In this document: piece by piece, positions 53,184 through 61,091 of the stretch
How the letters are laid out: each line of letters starts with the position of its first letter
Numbering within the stretch: the first letter of the stretch is position 1
Assembly: GCA_016712505.1 (NCBI GenBank)
Contig: JADJQY010000001.1
Coordinates: 62,001-126,000 of the forward strand
Source of the DNA: Candidatus Eiseniibacteriota bacterium
GTDB lineage: Bacteria; Eisenbacteria; RBG-16-71-46; CAIMUX01
Direction: 5' to 3'
DNA length: 64,000 bases
Made by a program: the position numbers and the translations under genes
The notes under the pieces: generated by a model
Databases searched by the model: none
Told to the model about the DNA's origin: nothing
What the model saw: the letters and a program-made list of their open reading frames with translations, nothing else

Positions 53184-53633
53184 TCACTTCCGGCGGATGG
53201 CGACGATCAATTCATCCAGCCGGGAGAGGAAGCGGGATCGATCCGCCTTTCCGAACGGGGGCGGCCCTCCAGTCACGACTCGGCTCTCCCGCAAGTCGAA
53301 GAGCAGGTCGCGGGTAGCCAGCGTGTCTCCGATGTTGTCCAGGGTGAACGGGCGCCCCCCAGGGGAGAGGGCGTGCGCCCCCTTCTCGAGGCACCGGGCG
53401 GCCAGGGGAATGTCGGCCGTGACCACGATGTCGTCCGTTTCGATCTGCTCGACGATCCAGTCGTCGGCGGAATCGAGCCCCGGCTCGACCACCTTGAGAT
53501 CGACCTTGGCCTGCAGCGGAACACGCATGTTCGATCCCGCGACCAGCGTGACGGCCAGATCGTACCGCTTCGCCACCCGGAGGATCTCCTCCTTGACCGG
53601 GCAGGCATCCGCATCGACCAGGATGTGCAGCAT
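53184..53633 (-). CDS. YaiI/YqxD-family (DUF188) protein
   Basis: A 149-residue protein matching the UPF0178/DUF188 family in length and motifs: MLHILVDADACPVKEEILRVA at the start, DDIVVTADIPLAARCLEKGA in the middle (metal-binding acids typical of PIN-like folds) and RPFTLDNIG, then GGPPPFGKADRSRFL near the end. The fold is PIN/NYN-like, so a nuclease role has been suggested for the family, but I know of no established function. The ATG follows GGAGGGATCG. The frame extends far upstream into the oxidoreductase gene and is rejected there. It is 37 bases downstream of the oxidoreductase stop and probably part of the same operon. Confidence 0.92.
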   Translation of the reverse strand: MLHILVDADACPVKEEILRVAKRYDLAVTLVAGSNMRVPLQAKVDLKVVEPGLDSADDWIVEQIETDDIVVTADIPLAARCLEKGAHALSPGGRPFTLDNIGDTLATRDLLFDLRESRVVTGGPPPFGKADRSRFLSRLDELIVAIRRK

Positions 53634-53670
53634 CGATCCCTCCGCTGTTGGGCCGCCCGGGCTGGAGACC

Positions 53671-55020
53671 TTACGCCTCGCCCGGCGCAGACCACTGAAG
53701 AATCTGCCGCTCCATCTCATCTTGCGAGCCGAAACGCTTCGGCTCGTAGCACCCGAGGGGACCGATCGTGGTCCGGGCGGTGCAACGATTGCAGAAGGTG
53801 CAGGGTCGCTCGGGAAGATCCCGACCGGCCCGGAACTGATCGAGCAAATCGACATTGGCCAGAAGCGGTCGGGCCATGGAGACGAGATCGCAGCTCCCGG
53901 AGGCGAGCGCATCCTCGATGAACGAGCGCTGCTGGAAACCCCCATTGGCGATGACCGGCAGGCCCACCTCGCGGCGGAAGGTCGCGGCATCCCCCAGATT
54001 CGCTCCCTGCTCGTAGCGCCATCCGATCCCGACGATCATCCGGAGGATCGGCATCGGAATACTGTTGATCAACGCGGCACGAATCGCCGCCTTGCGCGAA
54101 AGATGGCGGATCGAGTTCATGAACATGCCGATTTCACGAACGGGGTAACCATCCCCCGGATTCTCTTTTGGATTCGGGAAGCCGTATCCGTTCGAGATGT
54201 GAAGATAGTCGACGCCAAGCGCCTTGAGCTGGCGCGCGTAGCCGAGGGTTTCCGGGAGGTCGTTGCCGAACCACCAATGCCGCAACGGGAGAACCGGAGG
54301 CCAGCGCAGATCGAGCGGTGTATAGTTGAAATCACGCGCGGAAAGCCGTACGCCGAAGAGGAAGTCCGGCCCGACACTCTTGCGCACCGCGGTTGCGATT
54401 TCGCGCAAAAACTGGAATCGCTTCTCGACCGATCCACCGTAGCGGTCGGTGCGCCGATTGATCGCCGGATTGAGAAACTGGTGGATCAGGTACCCTTTGG
54501 AAGCGGTGATCTCGAGTCCGTCACAGCCCGCTTCGCGCACCCGTCGGGCAGCCTGAGCGAAGTCGTCGACCGCCTGTTCGACCTCCGCGATGCTCATGGC
54601 GGATCTGGCGCTGCGATAGCCGAAGAAGAAGTCGAATCCGGACGAGGAAGACATCTCGTCCTCCCGCTCGCTGAAGAGGCCTGCCTGGGTGTGGTACCCG
54701 GGATCGCCGAGTTGCAGGATGTAGCGACACCCGAGCGCCTGTACCGCGCGCACACCTTCGCGAATCGGCTTGATGAAGCGATCCTGACTGATCTTGGGAT
54801 ACTCGAGCGGCGACCAGCGGCGGTCGTTCACCGTGATGGTCGCCGAGATGATCGCCCCGACACCATGCTCGGCGAACCGGCGCTCGAAATGCGCCCAGGC
54901 CGGGTTCACGGCCCCGTCATAGAATGCGTAACGTCCGCCGATCGAGGAACGAATCACTCGGCTGCGGAACTCGACTCCCTTGATCGCAGTCGATTCGAAG
55001 ATCTTTCCCCCGCCCGTCAT
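53671..55020 (-). CDS. NADH:flavin oxidoreductase, OYE family, with Fe-S cysteine motif
   Basis: A 449-residue flavoprotein. The TIM barrel begins ESTAIKGVEFRSRVIRSSIGG, contains GCDGLEITASKGYLIHQFLNP and NRRTDRYGGSVEKRFQFLREI, the OYE signature for FMN and substrate contacts, and ends with GFQQRSFIEDALASGSCDLVSMARPLL. The Cys cluster CTFCNRC followed by a later Cys resembles the 4Fe-4S site of the 2,4-dienoyl-CoA reductase branch, though the C-terminal NADPH/FAD domains of those enzymes are absent. The catalytic His/Asn pair is replaced by a GDPGYHTQ segment. Its start overlaps the upstream alpha/beta hydrolase stop by 4 bases, so the pair is an operon; the substrate is unknown. Confidence 0.88.
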   Translation of the reverse strand: MTGGGKIFESTAIKGVEFRSRVIRSSIGGRYAFYDGAVNPAWAHFERRFAEHGVGAIISATITVNDRRWSPLEYPKISQDRFIKPIREGVRAVQALGCRYILQLGDPGYHTQAGLFSEREDEMSSSSGFDFFFGYRSARSAMSIAEVEQAVDDFAQAARRVREAGCDGLEITASKGYLIHQFLNPAINRRTDRYGGSVEKRFQFLREIATAVRKSVGPDFLFGVRLSARDFNYTPLDLRWPPVLPLRHWWFGNDLPETLGYARQLKALGVDYLHISNGYGFPNPKENPGDGYPVREIGMFMNSIRHLSRKAAIRAALINSIPMPILRMIVGIGWRYEQGANLGDAATFRREVGLPVIANGGFQQRSFIEDALASGSCDLVSMARPLLANVDLLDQFRAGRDLPERPCTFCNRCTARTTIGPLGCYEPKRFGSQDEMERQILQWSAPGEA

Positions 55021-55889
55021 GCCGCCTCCGGTCGAAGCTGTCTCCGCAAGAAGCGAGTCACCGGGTCCGCCACCCCATCCGGATCATCGATGAACGGCCA
55101 ATGGCCACTCGCTTCCAGGTACGTGTACTCCAGGTTGGAGTAGATCTCGCGATGCGCCTCCGCGAACCGCGGAGGGATGTAGGGGTCCCGTCGCCCCCAA
55201 ACCACCAGAACCGGTACAGGCAGCGCGCGGAAGGTCTCGACCGGAACCGGCACGATGCGAAGCACGTCCGTTGCGCGGTAGAGCCGGAGAATCGCATTCC
55301 GGGTTCCAGCGTCAAACTCACGCCACATCCGATCGATGAACGGCTTCGGCAGGGAGCGGGCCCTTCCCCGCTTGACGTTGAGATCGAAGAAGGGGCGGTT
55401 CATGATCGCCTGCAGGAACTCCCCCGCCCCGGGTGTCCGCCACACCTGGGCCAGGAGATACCAACGGTAGTTGATCACCGGAGGGGAGTTGATGATGACC
55501 AAACTCCCGCACTCCCGCGGGTGACACCCCACCCACATCTGCCCGTGCCATCCTCCGATGTCGTGGACCACGGGGTGGACTCGCTCAATCCCCAACGCCG
55601 AGAAGACATCCTCGGTGAAGCGATGGTAACCGGGCACGGAGTAGTCGAACTCCCGCGGCTTGTCGGCGGCCCCAAAGCCCGGCAGGTCGAAGGCCACGGC
55701 ACGCGCGAAACTGCCCACGCGGGCGATCAAATCCTCCCAGTCGAGACCCGACCCTGGATTCCCGTGGAAGAACACGACCGCTTCCCGGGCGTCGGGCATT
55801 CCCGCCTCGAGTACCGGCGTGCGCAGGCCGGAGATCACCATCTCAGTTCGTCGAACCGCTGCTCGTTCCATGGCGAAGGAGGCTAGCAA
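55017..55889 (-). CDS. Alpha/beta hydrolase
   Basis: A 290-residue alpha/beta-fold hydrolase. HGNPGSG (about 42-48) is the oxyanion HGxP motif, VHDIGGWHG (about 108) is the nucleophile elbow with Asp in place of Ser, VVWGRRDPYIP carries the acid and ASGHWPFID the catalytic His. An Asp nucleophile in HDIGG is typical of haloalkane dehalogenases and epoxide hydrolases; exact specificity is not determinable. An alternative start is the Met at residue 7. The gene is coupled to the OYE-type oxidoreductase by a 4-base overlap. Confidence 0.85.
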   Translation of the reverse strand: MLASFAMERAAVRRTEMVISGLRTPVLEAGMPDAREAVVFFHGNPGSGLDWEDLIARVGSFARAVAFDLPGFGAADKPREFDYSVPGYHRFTEDVFSALGIERVHPVVHDIGGWHGQMWVGCHPRECGSLVIINSPPVINYRWYLLAQVWRTPGAGEFLQAIMNRPFFDLNVKRGRARSLPKPFIDRMWREFDAGTRNAILRLYRATDVLRIVPVPVETFRALPVPVLVVWGRRDPYIPPRFAEAHREIYSNLEYTYLEASGHWPFIDDPDGVADPVTRFLRRQLRPEAA

Positions 55890-55960
55890 ATGCGACCACG
55901 GCTAACGTAGGAGTTTCGCACTTCGCGGATTCGAAATACTCTTCGGCCGGAGGGCAGATC

Positions 55961-56317
55961 ATGAGCAAGGCGGCGCGAAGTGTCGGTGCATTCGGGGTCT
56001 ATCTCGTCTTCATGGGATCGGCGATCGTCATCGCGCCGAACACGTTTCTGTCCTTGTTCGCCCTTCCGACCACCGACGAGGTCTGGTTCCGACTCCTCGG
56101 GGTGATTCTCACCTACGTCGGTACCTACTATCTCGTCGCAGCACGCCACGCAGTCGTGCCGATCTTCCACGCCTCGATCCCGGTGCGTCTCTCGCTCCTT
56201 GGATTTCTCACCGCATTCGTCATGCTCGGGTACGTAAGCCGCAACGTGCTGATCTTCGGCCTGGCCGACGTCATCGGCGCCCTGTGGACCCACCTCGCGC
56301 TGCGGCAGGAAGGTTGA
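55961..56317 (+). CDS. Small membrane protein with four helices
   Basis: A 118-residue integral membrane protein: helices at about 8-33, 44-62, 74-95 and 99-112. It starts MSKAARSVGAFGVYLVFMG and ends in LALRQEG. CGGAGGG lies 9 bases before the ATG. The sequence is conserved-looking, but I do not recognise a named family. It is divergent from the hydrolase gene by 71 bases and convergent with the MFS transporter gene by 48 bases. Confidence 0.72.
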   Translation: MSKAARSVGAFGVYLVFMGSAIVIAPNTFLSLFALPTTDEVWFRLLGVILTYVGTYYLVAARHAVVPIFHASIPVRLSLLGFLTAFVMLGYVSRNVLIFGLADVIGALWTHLALRQEG

Positions 56318-56365
56318 TGGCGCTGTTGCGGCACCGCTTTGCAACAACGAGACCCTCCCCCGCAA

Positions 56366-57808
56366 CTACTTCTCTACTTCCTCCCAGATCCGAACGTGCC
56401 GCGTCTCCTTCAGGAAGATCGACCCAACGATGAAGGTCAGCCCGGCCACCGCCATCGGGTAGTACAGCCCCGCGTAGATGTTGCCGGTCGCGGCACAGAG
56501 TGAGAGCCCGATCAACGGTAAGAGGCCGCCGAAGACACCGTTCCCGATGTGGTACGGCAGGGAGAGCGAGGTGTAGCGAATCTTGGCCGGGAACGCCTCG
56601 ACCAGGTAGGCCGCAATCGGCCCGTAGACCATGGTCACGAACACCACCTGCAGGAACACCAGCAGGGTCAGCGCGACCAGATTTGGGTCGGTCGCTTCCG
56701 CCGCGGTGACCAACCCCCCAGAGGCATCGACGGTCATCGGTGCGAGGGCGATCGCCCCGGTGATCGGATTGCGGCTCGAGCTGACCGAAACCACGTTGTT
56801 TCCCGCGGCCTTCTCCATCGCGTGGTAGATCGGGAGGTAGCCGATCACCGCGGCCAGGCACCCAGCCATCATGATCTTCTTCCGGCCGATCTTGTCCGAG
56901 AGCCAGCCAAAGAAGACGAAGAGCGGCATGGCGAGCAGCAGGGCGCCCGCAACCACCAGATTGGCCGTCTTGACGTTCACCTTGAGCACGCTCTGCAGAT
57001 AGAACAACGCGTAGAACTGCCCGGTGTACCACACCACCCCCTGCCCGGCGGTCGCTCCGAAGAGGGCAATCAGGATCACCTTCCAGTTTCGCTTGTTCCC
57101 AAAGCTGTCCTGGAGCGGTGCGGTCGACGACTTGCCGGTCGTCTTGAGATGCGAGAAAAGCGGCGACTCCTTCATCTTGAGTCGCACGTAGAGCGACACG
57201 ATGACGAGCAGGATCGAGATCAGGAAGGGAACGCGCCAACCCCACCAGGCGAACTCCTCCTTGGTCATCATCTGCTGCACGATCAGGATCACCGCCAGCG
57301 ACATGAAGAGTCCCAGCGTGGCCGTGATCTGAATGAAGCTGGTATAGAATCCGCGCTTCTCGTCCGGCACATGCTCGGCCACGTAGATCGCCGCCCCACC
57401 GTACTCCCCGCCCAACGCCAGTCCCTGGAGCACGCGGATGAAGATGAGCAGGATCGGCGCCAGCATTCCGATCGTCTTGTAGGTCGGCAGACAGCCGATC
57501 GCAGCCGTTGCCCCGCCCATGATCAGGAGGGTGACCAGGAAGGCGTACTTCCGCCCGATCAGGTCCCCGATCCGACCAAAGAAGAGCGCCCCGAACGGAC
57601 GCACCAGGAACCCCACGGCAAAGGTCGATAGATAGGCAATCAGGGCGAAGGTATCGTTGCCCGGAGGGTAGAACTGGGGCGAGAGCACCGCGGCCAGGCT
57701 CCCGAAGATGTAGAAGTCGTACCACTCGATCATGGTGCCGGCGGCCGAGGCACCGATCACCTGCCAGATGCCGTAGTCGCGCGGCCGAAACGTCGCCGGG
57801 GGATTCAT
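56366..57808 (-). CDS. MFS metabolite:proton symporter
   Basis: A 480-residue transporter with 12 predicted helices. The opening IGASAAGTMIEWYDFYIFGS and the loop GRIGDLIGRKYAF between helices 2 and 3 are the hallmark of the ProP/ShiA/KgtP-type metabolite:H+ symporters, as are RVLQGLALGGEYGGAA and the second-half GWLSDKIGRKK loop. The ATG used follows AAGGAG by 5 bases; an in-frame upstream ATG at 57841 adds 11 residues with no signal. Family members carry shikimate, alpha-ketoglutarate, proline/betaine or similar compounds; the substrate here is not predictable. A central extramembrane insert of about 50 residues lies between helices 8 and 9. Confidence 0.9.
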   Translation of the reverse strand: MNPPATFRPRDYGIWQVIGASAAGTMIEWYDFYIFGSLAAVLSPQFYPPGNDTFALIAYLSTFAVGFLVRPFGALFFGRIGDLIGRKYAFLVTLLIMGGATAAIGCLPTYKTIGMLAPILLIFIRVLQGLALGGEYGGAAIYVAEHVPDEKRGFYTSFIQITATLGLFMSLAVILIVQQMMTKEEFAWWGWRVPFLISILLVIVSLYVRLKMKESPLFSHLKTTGKSSTAPLQDSFGNKRNWKVILIALFGATAGQGVVWYTGQFYALFYLQSVLKVNVKTANLVVAGALLLAMPLFVFFGWLSDKIGRKKIMMAGCLAAVIGYLPIYHAMEKAAGNNVVSVSSSRNPITGAIALAPMTVDASGGLVTAAEATDPNLVALTLLVFLQVVFVTMVYGPIAAYLVEAFPAKIRYTSLSLPYHIGNGVFGGLLPLIGLSLCAATGNIYAGLYYPMAVAGLTFIVGSIFLKETRHVRIWEEVEK

Positions 57809-57882
57809 CCAGACTCCTTGTGCGAAAGACGTGGCAACCATGGTGCGGGACCGATCCTATCGCGGTCAATGCGCGATCCGGC

Positions 57883-59214
57883 TCAGCGGAGCCGCAGCAT
57901 CGAGTGGCTCTCGGCCCGCCCGCCCGCATCGACGCGATAGAGGTACGCACCGGCCGGGGTATCGACCCCGGCCGCATCGCGCCCGTCCCATTCAACCGTG
58001 TGTTCTCCGGCCGGAAGCTCGGCATCGAGCAAGGTCTGCATCTCACGACCGAGAGCGTCATAGAGACGCACCTGGGCACGCGCCGCGACCGGAAGCCGGA
58101 ACCGGATCGTGGTGGTTTCGCTGAACGGACTCGGAGCCGCGGAGAGCGAGAAGGGACTCGGACTCGGAACCACCGACCCCGCCGGGACGTCCGATGGATC
58201 TCCATCGTAGCGAAACACGGTGTACCCCACGGCGTAGGCGCGCGTGGGGTTGAAGAACTGGAAGCGATTCACCGCGCTCGCTCCGCCGCCGATCAGATAC
58301 GGCTGCCAGGTGGCGCCTCCGTCGGTGGTCTGATTGCAGTCCTGCCAACCGTCAACCCATCCGAGGTTCGAGGTCGCGAATCCGATCCCTTCGAGCGAGT
58401 CGTTTCCCGGAATCTCGATCGCGTTCCAGGAAAGCCCTCCGTCGGTGGTCTTGAGGACGCTCGCGCCGTTGAGCGAGTAGACCGAGACGAACCCGAGTTG
58501 TGAATCGACGAAGAAGATCTTCCAGCAGTAGCGCCCGGTGGTGGTTCCCAGGTAACGAGTCTGCCAGGTGGTGCCACCGTCATCGGTGTGAAGGATGACC
58601 GGCCGGGTCGTGCTTGGCGTGCCCGGGCTCCCCCCCACGGCAAAGCCGGAGGTCGGCGTCACGAAGTGGCAATCGATCAGGTTGCGCGCATACGGACTCA
58701 TGTCGGTCGAATCCCATGTCACCCCGCGATCGGTGCTCCGCACCAGCATCGCCGGGGCGAAGTAGGCCCCAGTGCCGTAGACGTGGTCTCCCACGCCCGA
58801 CATCCCGCAGATCGCCGGTGGAAGCGCGGGGAAGACGCTGTTGGGAACCGCATTCCACTTGGCCCCGCCGTCCGTGGTACGAAAGAGCAGCTGACTGCCC
58901 AATGTCCCGGCGAATCCGGTCTGCGCGTCGGCGAAGTAGATCGTCCGCATGTAGTAGGGGGTTGCGAGCTGCAGGTCCCAGGAAGCGCCACCGGTGGTCG
59001 TGCGCCAGATTTCGCCCGAGCTGGTGCAGACCCAACCGGTCAGCGGATCGAGGAAGTGCATGTCGTCGAGGCGACCGGCCGAGGGCGCACCCGGAATCGG
59101 CTGCCAGCCGACCGCGGAGGCATCCCGTGCACCGCTGAGCGAAAGCAAAGCCGTCAGGATGCAGACGGCACGCCCGCGCGCGCCCCGGAACATGGGGCTG
59201 AGTCGATTGATCAT
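57883..59214 (-). CDS. Secreted Ycf48/BNR-like propeller with T9SS-like C-terminal domain
   Basis: A 443-residue exported protein. The ATG is chosen because GAGGAG precedes it and a signal peptide (MINRLSPMFRGARGRAVC, then a hydrophobic stretch ending ASA) follows; the longer frame from 59328 is Cys/Pro-rich noise. Residues 35-330 contain repeated TTDGGxxW-type Asp-box turns (TTTGGASW, TTDGGAKW, STDRGVTW, TTDGGLSW, TTDGGATW), giving a propeller similar to Ycf48/BNR proteins. The last 90 residues form the FlgD/T9SS-like domain with VEWDGRDAAGVDTPAGAYLYR, ending HSMLRLR. It is placed head-to-tail with another secreted propeller, whose stop is only 25 bases upstream. Confidence 0.85.
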   Translation of the reverse strand: MINRLSPMFRGARGRAVCILTALLSLSGARDASAVGWQPIPGAPSAGRLDDMHFLDPLTGWVCTSSGEIWRTTTGGASWDLQLATPYYMRTIYFADAQTGFAGTLGSQLLFRTTDGGAKWNAVPNSVFPALPPAICGMSGVGDHVYGTGAYFAPAMLVRSTDRGVTWDSTDMSPYARNLIDCHFVTPTSGFAVGGSPGTPSTTRPVILHTDDGGTTWQTRYLGTTTGRYCWKIFFVDSQLGFVSVYSLNGASVLKTTDGGLSWNAIEIPGNDSLEGIGFATSNLGWVDGWQDCNQTTDGGATWQPYLIGGGASAVNRFQFFNPTRAYAVGYTVFRYDGDPSDVPAGSVVPSPSPFSLSAAPSPFSETTTIRFRLPVAARAQVRLYDALGREMQTLLDAELPAGEHTVEWDGRDAAGVDTPAGAYLYRVDAGGRAESHSMLRLR

Positions 59215-59239
59215 GGATCTCCTCGTTCCGCCTGCGCGC

Positions 59240-60802
59240 TCAACGAACGAGCAACGCGCGGGTGGTCTCGCTCCATCGCCCGGCACGCAGCACCACGTAG
59301 TACACCCCGGAGGCCAGCGGGCGACCATCGTCCGAGGCTCCGTCCCAGGTCAGCAGATGCTCCCCTGCGGAAAAGTCCCGCGAATCGGAAAGACGGCGGA
59401 CCCGGGCGCCCTGCGCGTCGAACACCTCGATCGAGGCGCGCTCCTCGCCCGGCAGGACGAAGTGGATCGCGGTCTCCCGCGCGAACGGGTTCGGAACCGC
59501 GCGCAGGCCTGCGGCTGCGACGCTCAGCGCCAACTCCGGCGCGTCGACCGTCGGAGTGAAGAAGGCGCGGAGATCGGTACCGGTGCCGCACACGATCAGC
59601 GTGCCGTCCGCCGCGAGGGTCGGACCGCCGATGTTGATGTTCGGCACCGCCACGTTCCACCGCGGCGTGAGGTCGGCCTCGTAGGAGTAGAGGCGACCGC
59701 TGGCGAAGGCTCCGTTGGAGAAGAAGACCCTCCCGTTGCGATCGATGGCGAAACGCGCCGAAGAGAAGCCGGCCAGCACTGCGCTCTGGTTGAGAACGCT
59801 GCCGTCGTCCGGGTCGAGCCGCGAGATGCGCGGGCCGCTCGTGATTGCGTAGACGCTACCGTCCGGACCGATGCCCAGCTCGGCATTCGCGCCGGCCATT
59901 CCGCCGACCTGCCATTTCTGGACGAACTGACTGCCGGTATCCGTGAAGGCGTAGTAGAAGTCGACCGCGGCATTGTTCTGCGCCCGGTTCAGGTAGACCG
60001 TGCCGTCCGGTCCCACCATCGGGGTGTTCTGGATCGTGAACCCCGGCATGGTCGGGCTCTGGTACAGCCGCGTGCCCGTCGTGAGATCGTAGCGCACCAG
60101 TGCGTGGCCCCCCGGGACGGCATCGGCGACGTAGAGTGCGTTGCCGAAGATCGCGCCCCCACAGGTACCGCTGACCGAACCGACGCGCGCCGCGTGCCAC
60201 ACCAGGGCGCCGTCCTCGGCGTTGAACCGCCAGATGTCCTCGAACGAGGCGACGATCGGGTCGCCGTCCGGCGCAAAGACCATCCCGTCGTACGATCCCA
60301 TGTCCTGGAGGATCGCGGTCTGCCAGAGGATCGAACCGTTCGCCGCGTCCAAGGCGACGAGCCGGGCCGAAATGCTTGCCCCATTGCCGGAGCGGGATGC
60401 GTAGACCCGCCCGCCGTTCACCCCGCCGACCCACGGAATCCAGTCACCCGCCTGGTACGGCAATACCGTGGCCCACTGCTCGGTACCGGTCGCCAGATCC
60501 TGCGCGACGACGTAGGCGTCATTCGGCTGCTGATCCGGCCACTTGGGCTGCCGCACCGTGTAGACGCTGGTCGCGTCAGTGACCGGAAGCCAGGAGATGA
60601 GGGAACTGCGTGACCCGCTCCACCGAAGGGTCGGAGCCGATGGGCCGGCCGCGGTAGAGAGGCCGTTGCGACCCGAGTTGCCGCCGGAGTTGGTCCAATC
60701 GTCCGCCCGGGCGCCGGGTGCCGTACCGAACGCCCAGAGCAGCGAACAGAGTGTGATGGGGGGCAGGACCTGAGATTCGAAGCGACTCGGTCGGCGTTGC
60801 AT
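59240..60802 (-). CDS. Secreted PQQ-like propeller with T9SS-like C-terminal domain
   Basis: A 520-residue exported protein. The ATG has AGGAGG seven bases before it, and the N-terminus ends a signal peptide near GARA. Residues 35-430 carry propeller strands and turns such as LVALDAANGSILWQTAI and DGTVYLNRA, similar to PQQ/outer-membrane-assembly propellers. The last 90 residues are the FlgD/T9SS-like domain with LLTWDGASDDGRPLASGVYY, ending RALLVR. The longer frame from 61177 has no coding character. A hairpin lies in the 5' leader (60865-60882). The downstream gene starts 25 bases past the stop, so the two propeller genes probably form one transcript. No enzymatic motif was found. Confidence 0.83.
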   Translation of the reverse strand: MQRRPSRFESQVLPPITLCSLLWAFGTAPGARADDWTNSGGNSGRNGLSTAAGPSAPTLRWSGSRSSLISWLPVTDATSVYTVRQPKWPDQQPNDAYVVAQDLATGTEQWATVLPYQAGDWIPWVGGVNGGRVYASRSGNGASISARLVALDAANGSILWQTAILQDMGSYDGMVFAPDGDPIVASFEDIWRFNAEDGALVWHAARVGSVSGTCGGAIFGNALYVADAVPGGHALVRYDLTTGTRLYQSPTMPGFTIQNTPMVGPDGTVYLNRAQNNAAVDFYYAFTDTGSQFVQKWQVGGMAGANAELGIGPDGSVYAITSGPRISRLDPDDGSVLNQSAVLAGFSSARFAIDRNGRVFFSNGAFASGRLYSYEADLTPRWNVAVPNINIGGPTLAADGTLIVCGTGTDLRAFFTPTVDAPELALSVAAAGLRAVPNPFARETAIHFVLPGEERASIEVFDAQGARVRRLSDSRDFSAGEHLLTWDGASDDGRPLASGVYYVVLRAGRWSETTRALLVR

Positions 60803-60864
60803 CTTCTGGCCTCCTGGCAACAGGTGGATCGCGGGAACGGCCGGAGAGAAGGATAACCGACGCC

Positions 60865-60882
60865 GCCCGGCGGCGGCCGGGC
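60865..60882. promoter_or_regulatory. Leader hairpin between divergent genes
   Basis: GCCCGGC (60865-60871) and GCCGGGC (60876-60882) flank GGCG; on the plus strand AG then TTTT follows. It looks like an intrinsic terminator on the plus strand, but no plus-strand gene ends here. It sits 63-80 bases upstream of the PQQ-like propeller gene, inside its probable 5' leader. Confidence 0.35.
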
Positions 60883-61091
60883 AGTTTTGGACCATTCCGT
60901 GCCCCGAACTTCCTGGCGTGCAGCGCTCGAAATGACGAGTTCTGCCGAGATACAGGAAATCTAATGTCGCCAATGTTCTGAACAGCCCGAAGCTGGACGA
61001 TAAGACGGTCAGATGCTGGTGGTCAGGCGGCTCAAACACCGGAGCCGGCCGCCGGCGGACAGGGGATGGAGCCCGGCGCAAGGGAGACAAG

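Noticed and set aside
53197..55143. A 648-codon plus-strand frame
   Set aside because: Antisense to the DUF188 and OYE-type genes, which carry unmistakable family motifs.
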